DNA from: Bacillota bacterium
GTDB lineage: Bacteria > Bacillota > Clostridia > Acetivibrionales > DTU013
Direction: 5' to 3'
Assembly: GCA_023435745.1 (NCBI GenBank)
Contig: JAEZMD010000001.1
Span: 62,001-126,000, forward strand
DNA: 64,000 bases
A program made the translations under genes and the position numbers. Below, piece by piece: positions 35,341 to 43,574 of this stretch. Every line of letters starts with the position of its first letter. Position 1 is the first letter of the stretch. The notes beneath the pieces were generated by a model, which saw only the letters and a list, made by a program, of their open reading frames with translations, did not search any database and was not told where the DNA came from.

Positions 35341-35403
35341 AGGAAATAAGCAAGGGGGACGGTTCTCCAATATGAGAGAACCGTCCCCCTATTTACTTTC
35401 CTA
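35341..35403. repeat. dispersed repeat, hairpin copy B (ACGGTTCTC variant)
   Basis: Perfect 14-bp arms GGGGGACGGTTCTC (35354-35367) / GAGAACCGTCCCCC (35376-35389), with partial pairing extending to about 35341 and 35403. It occupies the gap between convergent genes hydA and the ABC permease and could end both transcripts, though it lacks a T-run. Confidence 0.8.
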
Positions 35404-35421
35404 TTCCAGTATACTGAATAA

Positions 35422-36063
35422 TTAAAATTCTTTATTTCTATATATTTCGGTCGAAATTAAAAATGATAGATAAGTTACAAATAAAACAAATAAAGGCAAT
35501 AACTTCATAATATCATATAGCCCTTGATAGTCAAGTGTAGTCAACTCGACATTAAAAAAACGAAGTATTATTGGAATAATAGACGGAAGAAGAAAAAATG
35601 AAATTAGAATATATTTGCTCCCTTCGAGCCCATATTTGTATGTAGCAGGAATCATAATACTAATATATAGCAGTGATAATGAAATTGAGAATAGTAAAGA
35701 GATTGTGATTTCTTTAAAATCTATTTGTTTATTCAAAAACCAAAAAACAATATAGATAAGAGCGGTAAAAACAAAAGAGAATCCAATTAGGATAAAAGTG
35801 AGCAAGTATTTACTTCCTACGATTATTTCTCTTTTAACAGGTAATGCAACAGCATATTTGTCCCATTTTGCCTGCAAATCATAGTGTAAGGTCGTTGTTG
35901 TCTGCATTGTAAAGAATAGTGAAATCATCATACTGACTATAGGGAATACAAATGCTATAGAATTCTGGGAAAGTGGAATTATGGCACAAAGCATTACCAA
36001 AAAATATAAGGGCTTTAAATTCTTTATACTCACTATCAAATCTTTTTTTATTAATCCGATCAC
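35422..36063 (-). CDS. ABC-2 type transporter permease
   Basis: This is the membrane part of an exporter-type ABC system, 213 residues with about six hydrophobic spans and no soluble domain, matching the small ABC-2 permeases (ABC2_membrane_5 type) that pair with YtrB/BcrA-like ATPases. Its ATG overlaps the stop of the ATPase gene by 4 bp. The base composition is visibly more AT-rich than the surrounding genes, as is the partner's. The substrate is unknown; such pairs often give resistance to peptide antibiotics or respond to cell-envelope stress. Confidence 0.82.
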   Translation of the reverse strand: MIGLIKKDLIVSIKNLKPLYFLVMLCAIIPLSQNSIAFVFPIVSMMISLFFTMQTTTTLHYDLQAKWDKYAVALPVKREIIVGSKYLLTFILIGFSFVFTALIYIVFWFLNKQIDFKEITISLLFSISLSLLYISIMIPATYKYGLEGSKYILISFFLLPSIIPIILRFFNVELTTLDYQGLYDIMKLLPLFVLFVTYLSFLISTEIYRNKEF

Positions 36064-36908
36064 TTTTTTTCCCCCTTTATATAATACAGCATGATATCTT
36101 CTATTGACGGAAAGTCATGATCATAATTCTTATATTTTTCTTTATTTTTTACTAAAATATTAAAACGGTTATTCACTTTTCTATAGGCTACTATATCATG
36201 TGATTCTATTTTATCCATTTCATTCAGATTGCATTTAACAACGGAATATTCAGACAATATTTGCTCCTTTGGTTTGGAGAAAATTAATTGTCCCACATGC
36301 ATAAAAGCAATATAATCAGCGACTTTTTCCAGATCACTTGTAATATGCGATGAAAAAAGAATTGAGCGGTTTTTTAACTTGACATATTCTAAAAAGATTC
36401 CCAATATTTCATCGCGTACAACAGGGTCCAAACCTACAGTTGCTTCATCCAATATAAGTAATTCAGGCTGATGTGTCAGAGAAATAGCTATTGTTAATTT
36501 TGTTTTCATACCTTTGGAAAACTCTTTTACCTGTTTACACATAGGTAGCTTGAGCTGGTTAACAAGATCTGCATATCTTTTCTCATCCCATGCGGGATAA
36601 ATAGATTTCATTATAGTTGATAGGTTTTGTGCAGTCAGGCAATCGTGGAAATTGCAATCATCAAATACGACACCTATGTTAGCTTTGATTTTTTGTTCGT
36701 GTTTTATATTATCTAGACCGAAAATCCTAATACTGCCGCTACTCCGCCTGATTTCATTTAAAATTAATTTTATAACGGTGGTTTTACCTGCGCCATTTTC
36801 TCCAATAAGCCCCATAATTGAACCATAGGGCAAGCTCAGGCTAAAATCATTTAGAACAAAATCATCATATTTTTTTATGACGTTCTTCATTTCTAGTACA
36901 TGGCCCAT
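36060..36908 (-). CDS. ABC transporter ATPase, YtrB/BcrA-like
   Basis: This is the ATP-hydrolysing subunit for the downstream permease. It has 282 residues: Walker A GENGAGKTT near 37, a Q-loop region, a signature in the unusual form EFSKGMKTKL near 130, Walker B LLILDEATVGLD near 152, and an H-switch SSHITSD near 187. Replacement of the usual LSGGQ by FSKGM is common in this subfamily. The C-terminal 70 residues form a regulatory tail. AAGGTG precedes ATG 36908. These pairs are normally preceded by a GntR-type repressor gene, but none is present in the 372-bp divergent gap. Confidence 0.9.
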   Translation of the reverse strand: MGHVLEMKNVIKKYDDFVLNDFSLSLPYGSIMGLIGENGAGKTTVIKLILNEIRRSSGSIRIFGLDNIKHEQKIKANIGVVFDDCNFHDCLTAQNLSTIMKSIYPAWDEKRYADLVNQLKLPMCKQVKEFSKGMKTKLTIAISLTHQPELLILDEATVGLDPVVRDEILGIFLEYVKLKNRSILFSSHITSDLEKVADYIAFMHVGQLIFSKPKEQILSEYSVVKCNLNEMDKIESHDIVAYRKVNNRFNILVKNKEKYKNYDHDFPSIEDIMLYYIKGEKK

Positions 36909-36919
36909 TATTTCACCTT

Positions 36920-36984
36920 GTTCCTAACCGCATTTTCCACGGAAAATTGTTTTTTATAGTTTTAGGAACTTGATAATTATACCA
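36920..36984 (-). promoter_or_regulatory. extended -10 promoter and nested hairpin before the ABC genes
   Basis: On the minus strand TGGTATAAT (36976-36984) is an extended -10 element. In the leader, GTTCCTAA (36920-36927) / TTAGGAAC (36962-36969) encloses ATTTTCC (36932-36938) / GGAAAAT (36941-36947), a two-level hairpin that could act as operator or attenuator. The rest of the 36909-37280 gap holds only the LCP promoter and AT-rich sequence. Confidence 0.5.
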
Positions 36985-37182
36985 GCTACGATTGTTTGGT
37001 ATGTTTTCTTTTCATAGAAACAATTTATTTATCAGTATAAATATGTACAAATTAATTATAGACAAAAAGTGGGAATAATACAAGGAGATTCTTTAAGGCT
37101 CCTTCTATTGTCTCACGTCTGTTCAGTCGCCGTCGGTGCCATTTATTTTTGTAGTGTTTCAATTATTTTAACCTTTTTCCAT

Positions 37183-37211
37183 TTGAATACAGATGAGAAT
37201 GTTATTATAAT
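37183..37211 (+). promoter_or_regulatory. promoter of the LCP gene
   Basis: TTGAAT (37183-37188), 17-bp spacer, TATAAT (37206-37211). Confidence 0.65.
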
Positions 37212-37280
37212 AGAGTAGTGTACTTAATTGCTTAACAAAATGTATTGTATGAAATGAAGCTGTAAGGGGAGAAACGACAG

Positions 37281-38351
37281 ATGCGCACCAACAGAACCAT
37301 ACTCATATGGATTGCAATCTTTGCCCTGGCGGGAATAATACTCCTGATGGTGGCTTGTGAAAAGGGATTACTGTTTTCGGATGGCATACGGCAAGTAGAG
37401 GAGCAGGCACCGGCGGAAACTAAAGATAACAATACAGATGCTGTAAAACCTGAGAAAGACCCTTTGATAGCAGATGACGATGAATCTGTGCAGGAGGAAC
37501 CGGTCAAGACATTGACCGTCGGGAAGCCTTATTCTCAAAAGCTTGTTGAGGAAGGTTCGAAAAATATACTCATCCTTGGGCAGGACAAGGTGGACAACCT
37601 GTACGATACAATCGGCATCGCCAGTATAGATAAAAACAGTAAAAGCTTAAAGCTGATCATGATTCCAAGAGATACTTACATAGAATACAATCAGGAAATA
37701 TTAACGAAAATGGATGAGCTGGGAATACTCCATGCACCGGGTATCCATAAGATTAACTCTACCCACAAGATCGGAAGCATGATAAAGTACTCCGGCAGGT
37801 TTAAATCCGGCCCTATCAGTTTTTTGGCGGACGTCACCGAAGAAAAATTTGCTCTTGAGCTGGATGATTATATAATGGTCAATGTGAAGGGCTTCAGGAA
37901 TCTGGTAGATCACCTGGGAGGCATTGATATACAGGTGCCTTACCTTATGGATTATACGGATCCCACGCAGGATCTTTATATAAACATACCCAAAGGCATG
38001 CAGCATTTGGACGGATATAATGCCGAGGGCTTTGTCAGATTCAGACAGGGTTACAGGGAGGACGGTACCTTTTTCAATATCGGAGATCCCGGCCGCAAGA
38101 AAAATCAGTTGTACTTTCTGCAGCAATTGATCAAGCAAAAGGGTACAGTTAAAAACATTGGAAAGATACCCGGAATTATCGAGATCCTTGGGAAAAATGT
38201 ACAGCACAGCATTGGTTTCGGTGATGTGCTTGGCACTTATATGAGCATGGCCACAGATGTGATAAAGAATAATTATGAAATCACATCCATCAACATTGAC
38301 AGCGAAAAAACGACCAGAGTGGACGGGTCCGCTTATCTGGTAATAGATTAA
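37281..38351 (+). CDS. LCP-family (LytR-CpsA-Psr) cell-wall polymer ligase
   Basis: This is an extracytoplasmic enzyme expected to transfer lipid-linked glycopolymers onto peptidoglycan. It has 356 residues: a short cytoplasmic start, one hydrophobic segment (about 8-24, ending VACE, which could also be a weak lipobox), an acidic linker rich in Asp/Glu (about 35-80), then the LCP domain (about 90-350). Typical motifs are NILILGQD near 93, IPRDTYIEY near 132, KINSTHKIG near 161, VNVKGFRNLVDHLGGIDI near 199, and RFRQGYREDG with GDPGRKKNQ near 255-275. The pocket arginines and aspartates are present. AGGGGAG precedes ATG 37281. It is a single-gene transcript by its own promoter. Confidence 0.9.
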   Translation: MRTNRTILIWIAIFALAGIILLMVACEKGLLFSDGIRQVEEQAPAETKDNNTDAVKPEKDPLIADDDESVQEEPVKTLTVGKPYSQKLVEEGSKNILILGQDKVDNLYDTIGIASIDKNSKSLKLIMIPRDTYIEYNQEILTKMDELGILHAPGIHKINSTHKIGSMIKYSGRFKSGPISFLADVTEEKFALELDDYIMVNVKGFRNLVDHLGGIDIQVPYLMDYTDPTQDLYINIPKGMQHLDGYNAEGFVRFRQGYREDGTFFNIGDPGRKKNQLYFLQQLIKQKGTVKNIGKIPGIIEILGKNVQHSIGFGDVLGTYMSMATDVIKNNYEITSINIDSEKTTRVDGSAYLVID

Positions 38352-38445
38352 TCCTGCCACAGACAAAGGCTGCAGGAAGGGCGTATATTTAACGGAGGGT
38401 TTCTCGCGGTACATGTTCAGTAGCAGAAAGACTGGAGGAAAAAGT

Positions 38446-39168
38446 ATGATCGACATCCGGAACGTATCAAAAAGCTACAACAAGGGCTCAGTTAAAGCAG
38501 TAGACACATTGAATCTCGAAATCAGGAAAGGTGAAATATTCGGTTTTCTCGGACCGAATGGAGCAGGAAAGACAACAACGATTAAAATGATTGTCGGGCT
38601 ATTGAACCCCGATGAGGGAACCATTTTGATCGACGGAACAGATATACGGAAGGAACCGATCGAAGCAAAGAAAAAAATCGGTTATGTCCCTGACAATCCA
38701 AACCTTTACGAGCGTCTTACAGGGACGGAATACCTCAATTTTATGGCAGATATTTATCAGGTGCCGGTCGATCTGCGCCGGCAAAGGATTGAAAATTACC
38801 TGAACATGTTTGAACTTAATGATGCCGCAGGTGATCTTATTAAAAGCTATTCTCACGGCATGAAGCAGAAAATTGCGCTGACAGGCGCCCTGATTCATAA
38901 CCCTTCGGTCTGGATACTGGATGAACCGATGGTCGGACTTGACCCGAAGTCGGCCCATCTGCTAAAAAGTCAGATGAGAGAGCACTGCGACAATGGAAAT
39001 ACAGTCTTCTTTTCAACGCATATCCTGGAGGTGGCAGAAAAGCTTTGCGACAGATTAGGTATCATTCATAGGGGTAAGCTGATCGCTATCGGAACAGTTG
39101 ATGAGCTCAGACAGGGCGATATGATGGAATCCCTCGAAAATATTTTTCTGGAGTTGACTGAAAAATGA
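38446..39168 (+). CDS. ABC transporter ATPase
   Basis: This is the ATPase of an ABC-2 type export system. It has 240 residues: Walker A GPNGAGKTTT near 37, signature SYSHGMKQKI near 139, Walker B VWILDEPMVGLDP near 160, H-loop STHILE near 197. I chose ATG 38446, preceded by GGAGGAAAA, because the product then starts at the family's first strand (IDIRNVSKSY); the frame is open from 38413 but without a ribosome site. Its stop overlaps the permease start (ATGA), so both are coupled. Confidence 0.92.
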   Translation: MIDIRNVSKSYNKGSVKAVDTLNLEIRKGEIFGFLGPNGAGKTTTIKMIVGLLNPDEGTILIDGTDIRKEPIEAKKKIGYVPDNPNLYERLTGTEYLNFMADIYQVPVDLRRQRIENYLNMFELNDAAGDLIKSYSHGMKQKIALTGALIHNPSVWILDEPMVGLDPKSAHLLKSQMREHCDNGNTVFFSTHILEVAEKLCDRLGIIHRGKLIAIGTVDELRQGDMMESLENIFLELTEK

Positions 39169-40841
39169 AACCGTTTGCAGCCTTTATAAAAATGCAGCTA
39201 AATGTGAATTATGGCATTTCAGCTCTTAAATACCGTTTTACCAGGGAGAAGAAAAAGCTGTGGGAGCCTGTGCTGATAGCGGTGGTCATTGCTGTATCAA
39301 TCGTTCCGCTGCTGGTGCTTTACACAGGCCTGATGATATCTCTTTTTGCGGCGGGTACGCTGATAGGACAGCCTGGGCTTATTTTGACACTGTCTCTTAT
39401 GTTGGCGCAGATTACAATACTGATTTTCGGTTTGTTTTATGTCATTGGCAGCTTCTACTTTTCAACGGACATGGATTCATTTGTTCCGCTGCCTCTAAAA
39501 CCGTATGAGGTCATTGGCGGTAAGTTTGCCGTAATCATGGTCAATGAATATCTTACATCCATGCCGATTCTCCTGCCGCCGCTCATTATCTATGGGATCG
39601 GAACCGCACAGGGGCTCCTCTACTGGATAAAAAGCCTGCTGCTGGCACTTGCTGTTCCGGTTCTGCCGCTGACGGCAGCTGCACTTTTTATAATGCTGAT
39701 GATGCGGTTTGTCAATCTGAGAAGGTACAAGGACGCTCTTGCCATCATAGGCGGAATAGCGATACTTATTCTTTCGATCGGATTTAGTATGTATATGCAA
39801 AAAATGCCTCAAAATGCCGAAGAATTACAGAACTTTTTTGCAGGCACAACAGGTTTTGCCGATATGGTCGGTGAGAGGTTCCCGCCGCTGCAATGGGCAG
39901 CCAGGAGTCTTACGGAAGGCGGATTGGCAGGCATTGGTTATCTTTTGCTATTCCTGTGCACCTGCGCCATACTTTTTATACTGTTGCTGATGCTGGCAAA
40001 TAAAGTGTTCTATAAGGCGCTTCTGGCGGGTCAGGAGGTAAGCAGAAAGAAAAAAGCCCTGACGGATCAGCAGAAACAAAATTTATATGGCAGAGCGTCA
40101 GGACAGGTATCGGCAATGATGAAGCGGGAATGGAAGCTGTTGGTCAGAACGCCGATTTATGTAATGAACGGACTTGTGGGAACTATTATCGGGCCATTCA
40201 TCCTCATCATCATGATGGTCGTACAGGGAAGCGAACCGGAGTTTGCGGCGCTGTTCGCAGAAATTGCCAATCCGGAGGTGGCGCCTTATGTGCTGCTGGG
40301 AGGACTTGGTCTGATGCTATTTACTTCCGGAATGAATCTGGTAGCCTCAACAGCTCTGTCAAGAGAAGGCCAGACATTATGGATAACAAAAATGATTCCG
40401 GTTACCGTAAGACAGCAAGTGAATGCAAAGCTCCTGATCAGCCTGATCGTCTCCACTATCGGCGTTCTGGTAACGGCGCTGATCATGTTGATATTCATGA
40501 AGTTACCTGTCATATGGGTGCTCGGCGCAACGGTTGTGGGGATTATTGGTTCTGTGCCGATGGTGGCTTTGAGCCTGCTTCTTGATGTATTCCATCCAAA
40601 GCTTATATGGAATAGTGAACAGGAAGCGATGAAGCAAAATATGAACGGTGGTCTGGGCATGCTGTTGTCCATGCTTTTGCTGCTGATATATGGCGTTGTC
40701 GGCGCAGTATTGTTGATACTTAAGCTCCCGATGCCGGTGGTATTGCTTGGGATCGCTCTGGTGTCGGCCGCTCTGAGCGCGCTGTCCCTGTTAGCTTTAT
40801 ATGCGGTGGCGGAAAGAAAGTATCGAGAATTGGAAGCATAA
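39165..40841 (+). CDS. large multi-span ABC exporter permease
   Basis: This is the membrane component paired with the ATPase before it. It has 558 residues with roughly twelve hydrophobic segments and a soluble loop (about 290-320) rich in Lys/Gln, the pattern of clostridial putative ABC-2 exporters of about 550 residues. The start ATG overlaps the preceding stop. No substrate is evident, and there is no neighbouring regulator or modifying enzyme that would suggest one. Confidence 0.82.
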   Translation: MKPFAAFIKMQLNVNYGISALKYRFTREKKKLWEPVLIAVVIAVSIVPLLVLYTGLMISLFAAGTLIGQPGLILTLSLMLAQITILIFGLFYVIGSFYFSTDMDSFVPLPLKPYEVIGGKFAVIMVNEYLTSMPILLPPLIIYGIGTAQGLLYWIKSLLLALAVPVLPLTAAALFIMLMMRFVNLRRYKDALAIIGGIAILILSIGFSMYMQKMPQNAEELQNFFAGTTGFADMVGERFPPLQWAARSLTEGGLAGIGYLLLFLCTCAILFILLLMLANKVFYKALLAGQEVSRKKKALTDQQKQNLYGRASGQVSAMMKREWKLLVRTPIYVMNGLVGTIIGPFILIIMMVVQGSEPEFAALFAEIANPEVAPYVLLGGLGLMLFTSGMNLVASTALSREGQTLWITKMIPVTVRQQVNAKLLISLIVSTIGVLVTALIMLIFMKLPVIWVLGATVVGIIGSVPMVALSLLLDVFHPKLIWNSEQEAMKQNMNGGLGMLLSMLLLLIYGVVGAVLLILKLPMPVVLLGIALVSAALSALSLLALYAVAERKYRELEA

Positions 40842-40903
40842 TGATACTATCAGGTGTAAATGAATAAGTTATAATAAAAGTTATATTTGCTGGAGGAAAT
40901 CAA

Positions 40904-41482
40904 ATGGCAAAACAAATCTGGAAACCGTCGGCAATGCTTAATCCCGTACCGGTCGTAATGGTATCCTGCGCGGATCAGGCGGGCAAACAGAATATTATAA
41001 CGGTCGGGTGGGCCGGAACAATCAATTCCGAACCGCCCATGCTTTCCATTTCAGTTCGGAAGGAAAGGTATTCCTATGGATTAATCAAGGAAAGAGGCCA
41101 GTTTGCTGTTAATCTTACAACACAAAAGCTTGTATATGCAACAGATCTGTGCGGAGTAAAATCAGGTAGGGACGTTGATAAATTTAAGCTGGCCGGGTTG
41201 ACGCCGGAAAAGGCTTCAGTAATCGATGTGCCGATCATCAAGGAGTGCCCGGTATCACTGGAGTGCATTGTAAGGCAGACACAGGAGTTGGGCAGCCATG
41301 ACATGTTTATCGCTGAGATCGTAGCCGTACAGGCCGATAATGCACTGCTGAACGATAAGGGCAAGCTGGAGCTGGAGAAGGCCGGACTGATCTGTTATTC
41401 CCACGGCAAGTACTGGGCGCTGGGAAAAGAGCTTGGTTTTTTCGGGTATTCCGTCGCAAAGAAAACCGGTATAGAACGGTAG
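40904..41482 (+). CDS. flavin reductase-like FMN-binding protein
   Basis: This 192-residue member of the DIM6/NTAB flavin reductase family consists of an FMN-binding split-barrel domain. Typical segments are MLNPVPVVMVSC at the start, ITVGWAGTINSEPPMLSIS (about 32-50) and RKERYSYGLI. GGAGG lies before ATG 40904, and TATAAT at 40870-40875 may be its -10. These proteins bind FMN and may reduce flavins or act in anaerobic oxygen tolerance; the donor is not predictable here. It is followed by a separate PAS-AraC regulator. Confidence 0.88.
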   Translation: MAKQIWKPSAMLNPVPVVMVSCADQAGKQNIITVGWAGTINSEPPMLSISVRKERYSYGLIKERGQFAVNLTTQKLVYATDLCGVKSGRDVDKFKLAGLTPEKASVIDVPIIKECPVSLECIVRQTQELGSHDMFIAEIVAVQADNALLNDKGKLELEKAGLICYSHGKYWALGKELGFFGYSVAKKTGIER

Positions 41483-41538
41483 GAGATAAATAGGGCGCAA
41501 TTATCGACAGATCTTATTCATATGGAGGAATGAGAGCA

Positions 41539-42267
41539 ATGGAGAGAGTGTGCGAGACATTTTTCCAGCAAATAGTTGAACAGCTGCCATTTCCGGTAGA
41601 AATATTTTCGCCTGACGGGACAGCTATAATTGTTAACAAAGCATTATTGGACATGTCAGGTATTCCTTCGTTAGAAATGATAGTGGGAAAGTACAATATT
41701 CTCAAAGACCCTTCTGTAGAAGAAAGGGGCGTTAAAGATTATGTAGTCCGTGCATTTATGGGAGAGACTGTTAATTTTACTGACATACAGGTTCCGTTAA
41801 AACAGATTGAGGATGTGTACGGAGTAAAAGACGACGAGGTTATTTCTGCCTTCCAGGATATTGTTATGTTCCCTATATTCAGCCTGGCAGGAAAAGTTGA
41901 GGAAGTGGTTGTTCTTATTAAAGACCAGCGTAGTTATAACGTTACAAGAAATATTAACAAGTCGATAAAATTTTTACAGGAAAATTATAGTAATGAATTT
42001 TGTATGGAGGAGGCAGCCAGGGCGGCAAACCTCAGCACTTATCATTTTATAAGAGTTTTCAAATCACAGACGGGTAAGACACCCTATGAGTTTTTTATGG
42101 ACATAAAGATGCAAAAGGCTAAAGAAATGCTTAAGGATCACACCCAGGCGATCACAGAAATATATTCAACCCTTGGCTTTTCCAGCTCCAGTCACTTTGC
42201 AAGAGTTTTTAAAAAGACCACCGGTACGGCGCCTAACGCATATCGAAAAAAACATGTCGAAGAATAA
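41539..42267 (+). CDS. AraC-family regulator with N-terminal PAS-like domain
   Basis: This is a transcription regulator of 242 residues: a PAS-like sensory domain (about 5-125, QLPFPVEIFSPDGTAIIVNKA) joined to an AraC double helix-turn-helix (about 142-240; NLSTYHFIRVFKSQTGKTP and GFSSSSHFARVFKKTTGTAP). ATG 41539 is 10 bases after GGAGG; the alternative ATG 41530 is only 1 base after it. No dedicated operon partner is obvious. It may control the flavin reductase upstream or the envelope genes downstream. The PAS domain lacks an obvious haem or flavin signature, so the signal is unknown. Confidence 0.88.
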   Translation: MERVCETFFQQIVEQLPFPVEIFSPDGTAIIVNKALLDMSGIPSLEMIVGKYNILKDPSVEERGVKDYVVRAFMGETVNFTDIQVPLKQIEDVYGVKDDEVISAFQDIVMFPIFSLAGKVEEVVVLIKDQRSYNVTRNINKSIKFLQENYSNEFCMEEAARAANLSTYHFIRVFKSQTGKTPYEFFMDIKMQKAKEMLKDHTQAITEIYSTLGFSSSSHFARVFKKTTGTAPNAYRKKHVEE

Positions 42268-42412
42268 ACAGCAATATGATATTGTAAAACAGCAATATTA
42301 TTACAGTATTCGACAAAACCCTCTGATATCATAAAAATAGATACTAGGCATGTCACAGTGCGGTTCTATATATGAAACGTATGAGACTAAAGAGGGGGGA
42401 AAGTTGAATAAT

Positions 42413-43546
42413 ATGACAACAAAACGAATTGTCGCTATTCTTGTGCTGTTGCTTTTGATCGTAATGTGCGGCTGTTCAGTTAATGTAAAAAACTTGTCGA
42501 ACTCTGGGGCAAATAGTGAATTAACTAAAAGCGACTGGCTACTGAAGGTTGATCAGACTATTCCCATAAAAGACGGAGACATAACGACAAATTATACCCT
42601 GGTTCTTATTGCTCAGAAGACAGGTGGTACCGATGTATACGGCACCTATGAAGGAGCTGCCTACATTGGCAGTGAATTGGATGCTTCAGTCTTATCAAAG
42701 GCGTTTATTAAGGTAGTCGGCGGATTTGATATAAATATCTTTGCCAATAATCTCAGCTTTGAAGTCGAACCCTATAACATGTCGGAATATTCGACCTATG
42801 GAAACAGTGAGGGCGGAGCCTCAGTCGCGCCAATTGTGAAATATGAATCCATGGCTCTTATGTCACCGGAGATGAAGGGCGGAATAATTCTTGATACAAA
42901 AACGCAAGCCATTGATGGCTCTCAAGGGGGATATAGCGACTCGGCCGAAGGTACTGCGCCTGTTGTTATGAAGCTTGCTATCAAATCAGATAAGGTCTAT
43001 GTGGATATTCCTATGTTGAAAATTGACAGAAGCTTCGAAGGGTTTGTTACAAACAAGCCACAAAAATATCAGAAGGAATACCTACAGGCAGAGGAGAAAA
43101 TTGAAGAACTGATAGAAAAGAACGAATCGAAAAAGGACTCGCCTGATGAAGATGATGAAGATGAAAAAGAAGATGAAGACGGTGAAGACGGCGTTGTAGG
43201 TCCTGGCGGTATAATGGGGACAATCGGAAGCAGCCTGAAAGTGCCGGAATCATTCCCGGCAGATGAGTTTCCTTTAATGCCTGACGCAAATATTGTCAAT
43301 GTTTATGAAAATGATGATAAGAAGAATATCCGGGTAATGTTCACTACCAATAAAACACAGGAGGAGGTTCTGGAGTTTTATAAGGAGAGTATTATTGAAA
43401 AACCGGATGTCCGGAAGCTGGATGTAGATGACGGGGTAATGTATTTGGGACAGACGGAAAAATATAAAAATATACAGCTGATGGTGATGAAGGATCCGTC
43501 AACTCTTTCTGCCAATATGGTCAGTTTGGAAGTTCTGATAAGATAA
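42413..43546 (+). CDS. acidic lipoprotein of unknown function
   Basis: I do not recognise a family. From ATG 42413 the product has 377 residues with a lipoprotein signal (hydrophobic 5-16, lipobox-like VMCGC, Cys16 or Cys18). A TTG at 42404 fits the G-rich ribosome site (42394-42399) better and would add three residues. A beta-rich region (about 30-215) is followed by a very acidic linker (DEDDEDEKEDEDGEDG, about 250-265) and a glycine-rich turn, then a C-terminal domain (about 285-377) with pattern VYENDDKKNIRVMFTT. The next gene, an SLH protein, starts 28 bp after the stop, so the two likely form one envelope operon. A TTCGACAA at 42309-42316 resembles a Spo0A box. Confidence 0.72.
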   Translation: MTTKRIVAILVLLLLIVMCGCSVNVKNLSNSGANSELTKSDWLLKVDQTIPIKDGDITTNYTLVLIAQKTGGTDVYGTYEGAAYIGSELDASVLSKAFIKVVGGFDINIFANNLSFEVEPYNMSEYSTYGNSEGGASVAPIVKYESMALMSPEMKGGIILDTKTQAIDGSQGGYSDSAEGTAPVVMKLAIKSDKVYVDIPMLKIDRSFEGFVTNKPQKYQKEYLQAEEKIEELIEKNESKKDSPDEDDEDEKEDEDGEDGVVGPGGIMGTIGSSLKVPESFPADEFPLMPDANIVNVYENDDKKNIRVMFTTNKTQEEVLEFYKESIIEKPDVRKLDVDDGVMYLGQTEKYKNIQLMVMKDPSTLSANMVSLEVLIR

Positions 43547-43574
43547 TCGTCAAATTATAAAGAGGAGGCGTCGT

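Noticed and set aside
42309..42316. Spo0A-like box TTCGACAA before the acidic lipoprotein gene
   Set aside because: A single short match without a mapped promoter; mentioned with the gene but not claimed as a site.
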